A stretch of 23,327 nt of DNA from NCBI GenBank assembly GCA_009801015.1, contig VHZZ01005229.1, positions 5,784 to 29,110 of the forward strand, read 5' to 3'. The notes beneath the pieces were generated by a model. It was not told where the DNA came from. It searched no databases and saw only the letters and a program-made list of their open reading frames with translations. Each line of letters opens with the position of its first letter. Position 1 is the first letter of the stretch. Positions 1 to 8,767 of this stretch are shown one piece after another. The DNA is from Silene noctiflora. Lineage: Eukaryota > Streptophyta > Magnoliopsida > Caryophyllales > Caryophyllaceae. The translations under genes and the position numbers were made by a program.

Positions 1-543
1 AGGATCTTCCAGCATTCATAAGCTCAAGATCAATCTAAGAAGGTGACTTAGATTGTGCCCAATGAACCGTAATTATAATATGTAAGAACATATTTGTTCT
101 ATATATCTTATTTGTTATGTTTGCATGTAGATCCATTTAATTAAGATGTTAATTAATAAAATCATAATGTTCACATACAGTATGTGATTTCTTTCAATGG
201 TTTGGTGGAGGAGCAGCTTCAGAAGCGTACTAAGGAGTCGGGACATCAGGTGTAGGTGGAGGTGACGACATGGCCGAGGATGAGGGCTTCAACCCATAAG
301 CTTGTTGTGATGTGTTTGTTTTAGTTATCTTTATTGCTTAGTTCGTTAGACATTTGGTTGGTTAAACTTTGGATTCTTATGTTATGTAATCCGGCCATAA
401 GGCCCTAACTCTACCATATCATAGACTATGCTTTATTGAGACTCGATGTTAGGTGACTTTTGTTAAATGGAACTTTGGATTTTATCTCGCAAGTTAGTCT
501 GGAAGTTATGGTGAAACTTATGAAAGTAGCATTTTACCGCCAA

Positions 544-620
544 GTACTCGACCGAGTATAGGCTACTCGACCGAGTATAGGCTACTCGGCTGAGTTTCTG
601 TTGGTGCTCGACCGAGTACC
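544..620. repeat. Cluster of CTCG-N2-CGAG quasi-palindromes (3' internal region)
   Basis: Four copies of the 12-mer ACTCGACCGAGT or close variants occur in tandem at roughly 20-bp spacing (two ACTCGACCGAGT, one ACTCGGCTGAGT, one GCTCGACCGAGT). The same motif recurs in LTR-A, LTR-B and the leader at 7950-8335, so it is a property of this Tekay-like family. Confidence 0.85.
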
Positions 621-1270
621 CTGAGGAAAGTTTTCACGTTGTCTGGCTCCCGATTCTATTGGTTGTTTGTATGATTTTGTTCAGTTATATATTTTCTTAT
701 GCGGGTAGGATAGGTGGACTTAAGGTACAGATGGTGAAATCGATGTGGCGGTGTTGCCATGCTTTTGTGTTATGGTCGGAATTTGAGTCGGATGTAAGAT
801 ACGTTATCGTATGATAGTATTTTGCATATCGCGGATGTCATCAGTCTTTCCATGCTTGTATAAAAGGTTTCGTGTTATATTTTTATACACTAGGAGGGGT
901 TATGTACTGTCGGGTCATGTAAGTATGTAGTTACGTGCTAGGTAAGTGGTTCCTTATGTCATGTTTGTTTTTTTGGTCTTCAGAAGTGAACTTCGAGGAC
1001 GAAGTTCCTTTTTAAGAGGGGTAGGTAACATCGCGGCTACAAGAATTCTTCATATAACTATTTCGTTAATCTTATCATTCTTATTTCTAATAATGTTGGT
1101 TTCGTTAAGTTCATGACAATGATGTGGTTGTTTGATAAACATCGGTTAATAATTGTTTTGATGGTGGTATAATAGCTTGGTAAGATATAGAAGCCGAGTA
1201 TGTGTACCATTCGTATGTCTTATTTTGTGGTGGTTGGCGTGTGGGATGAACTTCGGGGACGACGTTTCTT

Positions 1271-1285
1271 GTAAGGGGGGAAGAC
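1271..1285 (+). other. Polypurine tract of the Tekay-like element
   Basis: GTAAGGGGGGAAGAC is a purine run abutting TGTAATACC, the start of LTR-A. This is the expected site of plus-strand priming in reverse transcription. A weaker second tract (AAGAGGGGTAGG, near 1012-1026) lies about 260 bp upstream. Confidence 0.8.
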
Positions 1286-1406
1286 TGTAATACCAGTCTT
1301 ATTATAGACCCGATGACCGACCTATTGGCCATAGGGGACCCTTAGTAACAGGTGGACGACGGGGTTATATTACTTTCCTGAAGTGATGCTTGACCTAGTA
1401 AAGGTC

Positions 1407-1479
1407 ACTCGGCTGAGTACTATAGGTACTCGACCGAGTGCGGCCTACTCGGACGAGTATGTTCCATGCTCGACTGAGT
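1407..1479. repeat. Quasi-palindrome cluster in LTR-A
   Basis: Four copies of (A/G)CTCG-N2-(C/T)GAGT start at 1407, 1428, 1447 and 1468, so spacing is about 20 bp or two helical turns. Sequences are ACTCGGCTGAGT, ACTCGACCGAGT, ACTCGGACGAGT and GCTCGACTGAGT. The position near the LTR start (U3) would suit an array of protein-binding sites; that is inference. Confidence 0.85.
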
Positions 1480-2029
1480 TCGCGTCTGACGGCATATATT
1501 GTTAATATGCAGAGGTTACAACTTAAGTCATTCCCGCCATGTGTTTTATCATTTCAAAACCTAATTTCTCTCTCTCCCCCCAAAGCCTCTCATCTATTGC
1601 TACCTAAATCACGACTTGGCCATGGACCTTAGCCGGGGAGATCGTTAGCCTACGTTTGGAGTCATCGCATGGAGTCGTCGCCGNCATCGGCACTTGTGTG
1701 TCGTCAAGGTAAGTTTGTGGGTATTTATGAGTTGTCTTAGATCAGTTTTGTTAGCATAGTAATAGGGTATAATCATGTTATAGGAGACGATGTGGATTCT
1801 TGGAGGGATGATGTGATTGATGCATTTCTATGGAATAGCGAAAAGGTAGGGTCTCCTTACTCAGTTTCAGTTATTGTATGATTAATTGCTAGTCTTTGTA
1901 TTCTCTAAATGTGGTGATCTTACTATGTAGATATAGATGGTATTGTGATGGTTATGGTGACGGTGTAAGCATGGTTTTCAGTGTGGATTGTGGAGCCATC
2001 GTCGGGAATGGTCTTCACCGCCATGTTTG

Positions 2030-2055
2030 CCCCTTGTGAGTCCCGTCACAAGGGG
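2030..2055 (+). other. Perfect 10-bp hairpin within LTR-A
   Basis: CCCCTTGTGA and TCACAAGGGG form a perfect 10-bp inverted repeat around the 6-nt spacer GTCCCG. The same block is recognisable in LTR-C near 23100-23130, with 8 of 9 pairs kept by my reading, and in LTR-B near 9314-9342, where the sequence is similar but pairing is mostly lost. Just downstream, all three LTRs share GTGCAC followed by an AT-rich ATGATC-like stretch. Confidence 0.6.
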
Positions 2056-2568
2056 TATGTGCACATAAATGATCTGGGTAAGCTGGTTGCGATGAGCGGG
2101 GCTGAGCTGATAAGATTGCGGGCTGTCATTGGCGGTGTCGATCACTCGTTGCGATGGGCACCGGACTTGATTGAGTTGTGGTGGTGACCTTGGTTTGAGG
2201 AAGGAAGTATGTATTCATTGTTCATATTTTTGTAGTGCTTGCCTTGTACTTTGTGGTTTTCCGTTACTGACCTTGCATGGCATTTGTGGTGTACTTTGTG
2301 TTTTTGTTGGTGCGAGCTGGATGTGTCTGCTGGGCTGGGGAGATCACGTGACATCGAGTCAGTAGCCTGATGATATAGTTTCACTAGTTGTATCTCTTTT
2401 GTAAAAGTGTTGTAGTTTTTTCAGTGTTTCCGCTGTACCTTGTAGACGAAGTAATAAATGTTCTTTTATTGTCAACTTGATATTCATAACTCAGGCAACC
2501 GAGATAGTAACGCCCGTACTTCCTGGGGAAGGTCTAGTTAAAGGTCCTTGGTAAGTGGAGGTGTTACG

Positions 2569-2908
2569 TAACGCTCCTCTTCCTCCTACTTCCATCCTTC
2601 GCATTTTTTTCCTCCCTTCCATCACCCACCAGTACTCTCCTCCTCATCCTTATTAACCTCATTCTTGCTTTTGATGTGTCTAATTTATATACGATTTATC
2701 CCCCTAATTTAGGTCGGTTTTACATGTTTATTGCACTAATATTAGTGTTTTATTGAGCTAATAACCCGATCTTGATAGAGACCTAACCATAGCTATTCTT
2801 AAAGTAACTCTCATTTCTCTGTGGTTCGACCCCTACCTTACTACATTAATTTGTTAGCCAATTCTATGGTAATTATCTTTGATAGGTGTGCGATCGCCTA
2901 GTCAAATT
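2569..2908 (+). repeat. 3' tail of an Athila-like LTR (5'-truncated)
   Basis: This segment sits between the end of LTR-A and a tRNA-Asp-type primer binding site, so by position it is the 3' end of a 5' LTR. It contains GGTTCGACCCCTACCTTACT near 2822, closely resembling TTCGACCTCTACTTACTTGC near the ends of the 11945-13732 and 17357-19465 LTRs. That is an independent sign of an Athila/Tat-like LTR end. Only about 340 bp remain, against about 1.8 kb in the related LTRs, so its 5' part was lost at the LTR-A junction. Confidence 0.7.
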
Positions 2909-2909
2909 T

Positions 2910-2927
2910 TGGCGTCGTTGCCGGGGA
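2910..2927 (+). other. Primer binding site, tRNA-Asp type (Athila-like)
   Basis: TGGCGTCGTTGCCGGGGA is one base away from the standard Athila/Tat primer binding site, TGGCGCCGTTGCCGGGGA. It follows the LTR tail after a few bases and precedes the gag remnant. Confidence 0.9.
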
Positions 2928-3072
2928 AACGGTTCTTTGTTGGTTTTTTTGAATTGTTGGTTTCTATATTGTTTTTCTTTGTCTTGAGGAACACTTGTTA
3001 CTTGAGACCGTTACTTACGATCTTCCATAGATTGTTGTCTTATACCCAGGTCTTTTTGAGTAGGTAAGCTAT

Positions 3073-5020
3073 ATCCTAGTGATCCCGAGCCCGAGAGAAC
3101 CTTGCATAGACGGTTACGTTTGCTTTGAGTGGCCGCTAAATTTAACTCTCTTGAGGAACTAGAAACTACTAGAAGGTCCTTTTTAGAAGATCTTAAAGCT
3201 TTTGAAAAGGAGGAGTGTTCTAGGTCTACCCAAGTTAAGAACATGGTGCGATTATCCGATCATTCCAAGCCCACCATGGCTATGCTCCCTAAAGATATTG
3301 CTACTGGCCAACTTGGTGCGGTGGACATTGAAATCAAGTAAGCTTTTATCTCTATAGTGGAGAGGAAGCAATTTGGTGGAGGTCCTTTGGAAGATCCTAA
3401 TTTGCACATCGCAAACTTTTGTGACTATTGCTCAATGATTCGGCAAACCGGAGTCACCCAAGAGCAAATTCGAGAAATCCTTTTTCCCTTTTCTCTAAGG
3501 GATAAAGCCAAGCTATGGATCAATAGCCTTGATCGTGAGGCTATGGGNGTNACNAATTGGGAGACTTTGGCTCTTGATTTTTACTAGAAGTAATTCCCGT
3601 CAGAGAAGACTCAACAATTGAGGAGCCAAATTACGGGTTTCCGTCAAAATGGCAATGAGAGTCTCTATGATGCTTAGGAGAGGTACAAGGAGCTTCAAAG
3701 GTAATGTCCTCATCATGGGTTGGACCCATGGCTTCTTGCAATTACTTTCTATAATGGATGTTGTGGTGAGTCACACCGAGTCTTGGATTCCGCAAGCAAT
3801 GGAAGGTCTGATCCAATTGATGTGGAGCTTGCCCATGCTACTATTGAGTACATGGCCATCCATGACTCCCAATATGTCAATTTACGAAGTGCTCCGTTGA
3901 AAGCAAGAGAGGAGGATCCGAACTTAGCTCGTATGAAAGCTCAAATTGCCGATCTTCAACAACATATTGAGAGATGAGGGTCAAGTTCATCCCAAGTTCA
4001 TGAGCAAGTCGATGTCACTAGCCAAGTGGAGGTTTGTGAAGGTTGCGGTGGTGCAGGCCATTGTACCGCATTGTGTAAGGTTTCCCTACAAGAGGTAAAT
4101 GCTTTTCAAAGTTTTAAGGAAAGTGCACTTCATTTAAGTACCTTTTCTAATAACTATAACCCCAACACAAAATTCCACCCTAACGTATCCTATAAGAGCA
4201 ATAATGTGCTAAACCCCCAACATCAAGTTCCAAGTGTGACCCAACACCCAAGGCCGTTGCAAGGAAATCCACCTGGTTTCCAAGGTCCAAAGCCCTAATT
4301 TCAACAAGGTTATCAACAACCTTACTCACAAAATGTACCTTACCAACAACCCTACCAACAAGCTCAAGCTCAAGCCCCCCAACGTCCCACAAAATGAGCA
4401 AGGTCTAAGTAAGCTTGGGCCATGATGATGAAGGTAGTTAAAGCCCAAGAAATGATGAAAGTTCAATTGCAAAAGAGCGATCAAGCTAAGGAGACCGCTA
4501 TTAAAATGTTGGAAACTCAAATCGTTCAACTTGCTACATCAAATGCTCAAAGGCAACAAGGCCAATTTCCACCTCAAGGGGGGAAACCACATGACACCGT
4601 CAATGCCATCAACTTGAGGAGTGGTACGAGCTATGATGGGCCATCCATGAATTTGGATGATGTGGTCGTAAGCGATATGTCCAAGATTGGGGAAGGTGCT
4701 AAGGGGAAGGCAAATAAAGAGCCTCTTGTGAAAGATGTTACGGAGGATACAATTGTTTACAAGGAGAAGGAGCCCGAATCTCCTAAAGTCCAGGTTCCAT
4801 TTCCCCATCGTATAGCTAAGAAGAAGGATGAGAGTAAGTTTGTTAAGTTCTTGGAAGTTGTCAAACATTTGCAAGTTACCATTCTGTTTGTTGAGTTAAT
4901 TTCGCAGGTCCTTCTTACTCCAAGTTTATGAAAAAAATCCTCACAAAGAAGCTATCCTTCAATGAGGTAGAGACCATTGCTTTCACCGAAGTCATAGATG
5001 CAAATTTTAAAATCTTATGA
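3073..5020 (+). pseudogene. gag: gag/early pol region of an Athila-like Ty3/gypsy element, broken
   Basis: Gag is the capsid/nucleocapsid polyprotein of the virus-like particle. Reading along the strand one meets an N-terminal DPEPERTLHRR-type start (near 3080), then the capsid core with DKAKLWINSL and NWETLALDFY (3500-3587). Next come QITGFRQNGNESLYDA and CPHHGL.PWLL..TFYNG (3620-3760), then a region encoding MKAQIADLQQHIER. An intact C-x2-C-x4-H-x4-C zinc knuckle (CEGCGGAGHCTALC) lies at 4035-4076. The downstream part carries VNAINLRSG (about 4600) and VPFPHRIAKKK (about 4797), which in Athila precede the protease. Damage: in-frame stops near 3126, 3339, 3586, 3674 and 3975, and frameshifts near 3700 and 4905. 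Three Ns near 3548 fall in a Gly-Val-Thr-like stretch. The sequence stops abruptly where the inverted Tekay-like element begins; no RT or integrase follows. Confidence 0.88.
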
Positions 5021-5034
5021 TAAAAAAACACCTA

Positions 5035-6515
5035 AAAGGTCACCCCATAAACATAATGCCTCCAAATCTTTAGAGCGAACACAAACGCACCCAACTCCAA
5101 ATCATGGGTAGGATTGTTCTCCTCATACGGCTTCAACTGCCTTGAAGCTTAGGCAATGAGCTTCCCATTTTACATCAAGACACACCCCAAACCACTCTTC
5201 GAAGCATCGGTATAGCTTCGAAGTTTTCACTCCTTTATGGCAAAGCTAGGATGAGAGTTGTAGTCAAACGTTCCTTTAATGTTTGGTACGCCGTCTCACA
5301 CCTCTCACCCCCATCGAAATATGGTCTCCTTCCTCATCAAAGTTGTCATGGGCCTAGCAATCTTCGAAAAATCTTTCACGAACCTCACGTAGTCCAGCCA
5401 AACCCAAGAAACTCCGAATATCAGCCACATTCTTTGGTGCTTCCTAGTTTGACACCACCTCGATCTTACTAGGATCCACAGCTACACCATCTTTAGAAGT
5501 CACGACCCAGAAAAGGCACTCTCTCCAACCAGAACTAGCACATAGACAACTTAGCATATAATTGATTGTCCCTCAAGGTTTTCAGAACCAACCTCAAATG
5601 CTCCTCGTGCTCTTCCTTAATCTTGGAATATACTAGGATATCGACAATGAAAACCACCATGAACATATCCAAGAACGGACTAAGACCCGGTTCATAAGGT
5701 CCAGAAACAATACTGGCGCATTTGTCAACCCAAAAGGCATCACCACATACTTATAATGGCTATAACGTGACCGAAAAGCCGTCTTATGGATATCTTCAAT
5801 CTGCAATCCTCCGTTGATGATAACCCGACCTTAGATCAATATTGGAAAAGACCCAAGCTTCACTCAACTGGTAAAAAAGATTACCAATCCTCGGTAATGG
5901 ATACCTGTTCTTCACGGTAATAGGGTTTAACTCTCTGTAGTCGATACACAACCTCATACTACCGTCTTTCTTTTTCACGAATAACACTGGTGTACCCCAA
6001 GGTGATACACTAGGTCGAATGTATCCCTTTTCTAACAACTCATTCAGCTGCTTCTTCAACTCTTCCAGCTCCTTTTGTTCCATACGGTACGAAGCATTAG
6101 ATATGTGTCCTGTCCCCGGCTTAAGCTTTAAACTAATGTCGATATCTCTCTTAGGAAGTAATCCTAGTATTTTATCCGGAAAAACATCCCCAAACTCACC
6201 AACCACTGGTATATCTGCTGTATTAGGCTCTGAAACCCGCATGTCTCGCACATGGCATAAGATCATAGGGCACGCCTTCCTCAAATATGACTTTAAAGTC
6301 ATAGCTGCAATCATCTTTACCTTGGGCTTCACCATGAACCCTCGGTATGACACTCTAATTCTCTTCGGACCTTTCAAAGATAACTTTTTCTGACGACTGT
6401 CTATCTTAGCCTCATACTTACCTAACCAATCCATTCCGACCATGACCTCAAATCCATCCATAGGGAACTCAAGCAAGTTAACTGATAAATCTACCTGTCC
6501 AACCACTATATACAC
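5035..6515 (-). pseudogene. pol: Reverse transcriptase-RNase H region of pol (Tekay-like), catalytically dead
   Basis: RT copies element RNA into DNA and RNase H removes the template. The open part (6515-5796) covers the protease-RT linker with [12 protein letters not shown], then the RT motifs [37 protein letters not shown] and [12 protein letters not shown]. After a stop and frame change, the minus strand continues with [14 protein letters not shown]. The catalytic box follows but reads FIVD instead of FIDD: codon GTC at 5645-5643 replaces the first of the two adjacent Asp codons. RNase H traces (DASKSGLGCVLM, then [14 protein letters not shown]) lie around 5215-5060 with internal stops. 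The sequence breaks off near 5035 before integrase. The Tekay/Del assignment rests on the motif wording, the Met-type PBS and the TGTAAYACC LTR ends. Confidence 0.9.
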
Positions 6516-6521
6516 CTCTTT

Positions 6522-6737
6522 CTACAACTTATGACATGACGATAACTCCCCCGAAGGTATAAACACATTATCTTTAACTATTTCAAACCCCCCCAAACCC
6601 ATTGTTATGGCATGACCTCTAGATAAAAACGAATGGGTAGCCCCCGAATCAAACAAAACAAAAGTCGGCTTATGATTAATAAGAAAAATACCAGTGACGA
6701 CTTGCGCATCCTCCTCAGCTTCCTGTTTACCCATCAT
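6522..6737 (-). pseudogene. Aspartic protease region of a Tekay-like polyprotein
   Basis: The frame encodes a retroviral-type aspartic protease segment, which would cleave the Gag-Pol polyprotein. The active-site box FVLFDSGATHSFLS is visible near residues 26-39, matching the DSGA signature of plant Ty3/gypsy proteases. It ends in a stop at 6522, just before the pol frame resumes at 6515, so a single lesion separates protease from RT. Upstream the strand codes for a Gly/Asn/Ser-rich linker following the zinc knuckle region. Confidence 0.82.
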
Positions 6738-6994
6738 AAAAAAATTGCCACTATTCTTCTGACCTCTTCCCTAGACCGTAGTCGCCGATGTGGTAGGCTT
6801 GGTCGTAGAAGTCTGGTTCCTACCGTGACTCTGGCGTTGATATGCTCCACAATTGTTGCGGTTATAGCCACCATTGTTGTTGATCTCACCACCCTAACTG
6901 TGCCATGACCCAACTGGTCTATTACTCGTCATACTCTGACTCGGAGCCTGCGAATAGTTCTCGTGATAAGATCGCGAGAAGCCTCCTCCTCCAG

Positions 6995-7836
6995 AACTTT
7001 TACACTCGAATCACTTGTGGCCTATCCTGCCACAGTTGAAGTAGTGCAAGGTAGGGTTGTCAATAGAGTTCCTACCTTATCTCCCTCCGAAATGAGATCC
7101 CCCACTGAAACCATACCCTCTAGAATAAGATCTAGCATTGTTGTGGTTACCACGCTTGAAGCTAGACTGGCTACCACTCTCACTCTCGGCTTTTCTTTTC
7201 TCACTTTTTTTTCCTTGGCCTCCTTGGCCATATCAACCAACCTCTCAGCATGCCCCGCCCTATCATAAACTTCTGTTAGATCAGAGATTACTCCAACAGG
7301 TGGCGTCTCCAAAATATTCAGTGATAACCCCTTCTCGAAATGGACAGCCAAACACAACTAACTCAGCTCTATCTCCTCCGCATAGCGCGACAACTCATTA
7401 AACTTGTGGTAGTACTCAGCCACAGTCATGTTATCTGTCATAGGAAAGGGAAAGGTATCAAACTCGACCCTCAACATGCTACGGACATGCTCAGGAACAA
7501 AGTGAGTCCTCATAGCCCTTTTGAACTCAGCCCACGAGATCGCAGCCTTACCCAAGCCCTTATAGTACTCTCACGCAACATCCCACTCATGGTGCCACCA
7601 CACCTCAACTTCATCTCGTAGATATAATGCTGCTCTACTCTCATAAGTGGTAGGGTGGAAGCGGGAAATAATGGTAGGGTGCCCTCATAAGTGGTAGGGT
7701 GGAAGCGGGAAATAATGGTTCTCATTTTGGAGGCATCCACAACTACTTCCTTACCCTTCCCCATATTATTTAAGGCCTCAGTGAGCGCCTCTTGCTGCTC
7801 GATCATTCGAGCAATCTCATCTAGTCTCATCTCCAC
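6995..7836 (-). pseudogene. gag: gag of a Tekay-like Ty3/gypsy element, broken in several frames
   Basis: This is structural Gag, read on the minus strand. The N-terminus (7836 onward) has MEMRLDEIARMIEQQEAL and then SRFHPTTYEGT, the usual start of the capsid region. The frame is then disrupted at a 44-bp tandem duplication (7640-7727). The conserved capsid core follows in another frame: SWAEFKRAMRTHFVPEHVR, then MTVAEYYHKFNELSRYA (7525-7370). Next come a Lys/Glu-rich stretch (LVDMAKEAKEKK, about 7240) and an Arg/Gly/Asn/Ser-rich tail. The zinc knuckle near 7044-7002 reads YFNCGRIGHK-stop-FEC: the first Cys of C-x2-C-x4-H-x4-C is Tyr and a stop sits inside the finger. The protein cannot be made in one piece. 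Confidence 0.87.
7640..7727. repeat. 44-bp tandem duplication within Tekay-like gag
   Basis: The segment beginning CTCATAAGTGGTAGGGTGG at 7640 recurs at 7684, a period of 44 bp. Since 44 is not a multiple of three, it shifts the gag reading frame. This explains why the gag start (7836 onward) and the capsid core (7555 onward) lie in different frames. Confidence 0.9.
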
Positions 7837-7949
7837 AGCCTGGATGTAAGCGGCATTTTTCGAGCTTCAAAAACCAAGATAAACGTAAGCACATATCCTA
7901 CGGCTCAAAATAAATATCACATCCGCCAAAGACGTGCTCGGACAATTAC

Positions 7950-8335
7950 ACGGAGGTACTCTGTCGAGTAAAGACCACTCGATCGAGTGTTTAAACTACT
8001 CGGCCGAGTCTCAGACTCTAGTAGCTGATCAGAAGATCAACCAAAAACACACTCCGTCGAGTACCAAAAGTACTTGGTCGAGTTCCACCTACTCGGTTGA
8101 GTCCCCTACTTTCACGGTCGAGTTGTAACATCTAGTAGCTAATCAACATATCATGAAAAACGTACTCAGTCGAGTACCAGGAGTACTCGGTCGAGTACGC
8201 CCCACTCGGTCGAGTTACTACTCCGCTTGGACGAGTGGTGACAACCAGTAGCTACTGCCAACATCATATACATCCCCACTCGGTCGAGTGCTAGGTTACT
8301 CGGTTGAGTACCTTGCCTCACTCGGCCGAATCATG
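7950..8335. repeat. Quasi-palindrome array with 114-bp higher-order repeat (5' leader of the Tekay-like element)
   Basis: Between gag and PBS lies an array of about 15 copies of the 12-mer ACTCGGTCGAGT and variants (ACTCGATCGAGT, ACTCGGCCGAGT, ACTTGGTCGAGT and others), 10 to 30 bp apart. The array has a higher-order unit: the marker AGTAGCT recurs at 8020, 8134 and 8247, spaced 114 and 113 bp, each flanked by similar non-palindromic sequence and followed by several quasi-palindromes. In the element's RNA each unit could form a small hairpin. Confidence 0.85.
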
Positions 8336-8752
8336 CAATTTCGACTCCAACACATTCCCATAAACACATTCGGCAGTCCTACATCCTATTCTCATGTTTC
8401 TATGTTACAAATGCCAACAAATACATCATACAACATACAACATCCATTTCTCATCCAATATCTTAATTATTCCTACTTCATATCACACTTCTTCCAATCA
8501 TAACATATATACTCATCCACTTCATTCATAATAAGTAAATGTACGAATATCTACTCATGCACATACAAACACACACGTAACAATCCACATGACACACCCC
8601 GTAGTGTCTGATTTGAGGTTGTGAGGGCAATGTTGCTGTTTTAGAACGTCTCCTAAACCTTTGCGGTAGCTCCAAACAACTCCTACCCGGGTTTATTTTA
8701 TTTAGACACCCTATATTCATTTTGTTCATTAGTTTTAAGTTCCAAAATTGTC
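8336..8752. other. Remainder of the 5' leader, no further feature seen
   Basis: AT- and C-rich (as read on +) leader sequence between the quasi-palindrome array and the PBS. Short open frames here have no recognisable similarity and no motif. Confidence 0.6.
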
Positions 8753-8764
8753 TCTCTGATACCA
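8753..8764 (-). other. Primer binding site, initiator tRNA-Met type
   Basis: On the minus strand, TGGTATCAGAGA follows the LTR-B 3' end after a few bases. TGGTATCAGAGC is the standard initiator-tRNA-Met primer binding site of plant chromoviruses and many copia elements. Confidence 0.9.
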
Positions 8765-8767
8765 CTT

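Larger units (their letters stand above)
1..1285 (+). mobile_element. 3' internal region of a Tekay/Del-like Ty3/gypsy element (decayed)
   Basis: This stretch lies directly upstream of LTR-A. I see no long open frame. The only coding-like traces are two versions of the short block GAACTTCGRGGACGA, at about 985 and 1248. In plant chromoviruses this block marks the last codons of pol just before the polypurine tract. The first copy is followed by TTTTTAAGAGGGGTAGG, the second by TTGTAAGGGGGGAAGAC and then the LTR start. Four quasi-palindromes of the ACTCGACCGAGT type lie between 544 and 620 at about 20-bp spacing, as in LTR-A itself. Positions 1-300 may belong to something else: a frame around 200-280 encodes charged residues, but I cannot identify it. 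Assignment to the element rests on position and shared motifs. Confidence 0.55.
1286..2568 (+). repeat. LTR-A, 3' LTR of a Tekay/Del-like Ty3/gypsy element
   Basis: The LTR starts TGTAATACC right after a polypurine tract and ends in GGAGGTGTTACG, a degenerate form of the inverted TGTAACACC terminus typical of Tekay/Del LTRs; length is about 1.28 kb. It matches LTR-B (8768-10045, reversed) and LTR-C (22342 onward, reversed) in several blocks. These are the quasi-palindrome cluster near the start (A and B), the central block containing GTGCACATAAATGATC, and the terminal block around CAACCGAGAT followed by CCTTGGTAAG. B and C resemble each other more closely than either resembles A near the 3' terminus. 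There is one N at 1685. Small open frames inside (for example 1438-1632 and 2171-2365) show no family resemblance. Confidence 0.85.

Noticed and set aside
180..300. Possible exon with flanking GT/AG signals
   Set aside because: Short, with stops in each frame and no recognisable domain; splice-like GTAAG and TGCATGTAG signals are common in AT-rich DNA.
4180..4874. Minus-strand open frames over the Athila-like gag
   Set aside because: Plus strand shows conserved gag order; the minus frames have no domain.
5251..5472. Plus-strand 73-codon frame
   Set aside because: Lies antisense to the decayed RT/RNase H region and has no motif.
6019..6393. Plus-strand open frame of 124 codons
   Set aside because: Exactly antisense to the RT/protease linker of the minus-strand pol, which has clear motifs; Ser/Phe-rich shadow.
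6633..7621. Several plus-strand open frames
   Set aside because: Antisense shadows of the minus-strand gag/protease region; no motif.
7930..8335. Regularly spaced short repeats resembling a CRISPR array
   Set aside because: Units are 12-bp quasi-palindromes with irregular 10-30 bp spacing, inside a plant retrotransposon leader; no cas genes and no constant repeat-spacer geometry.
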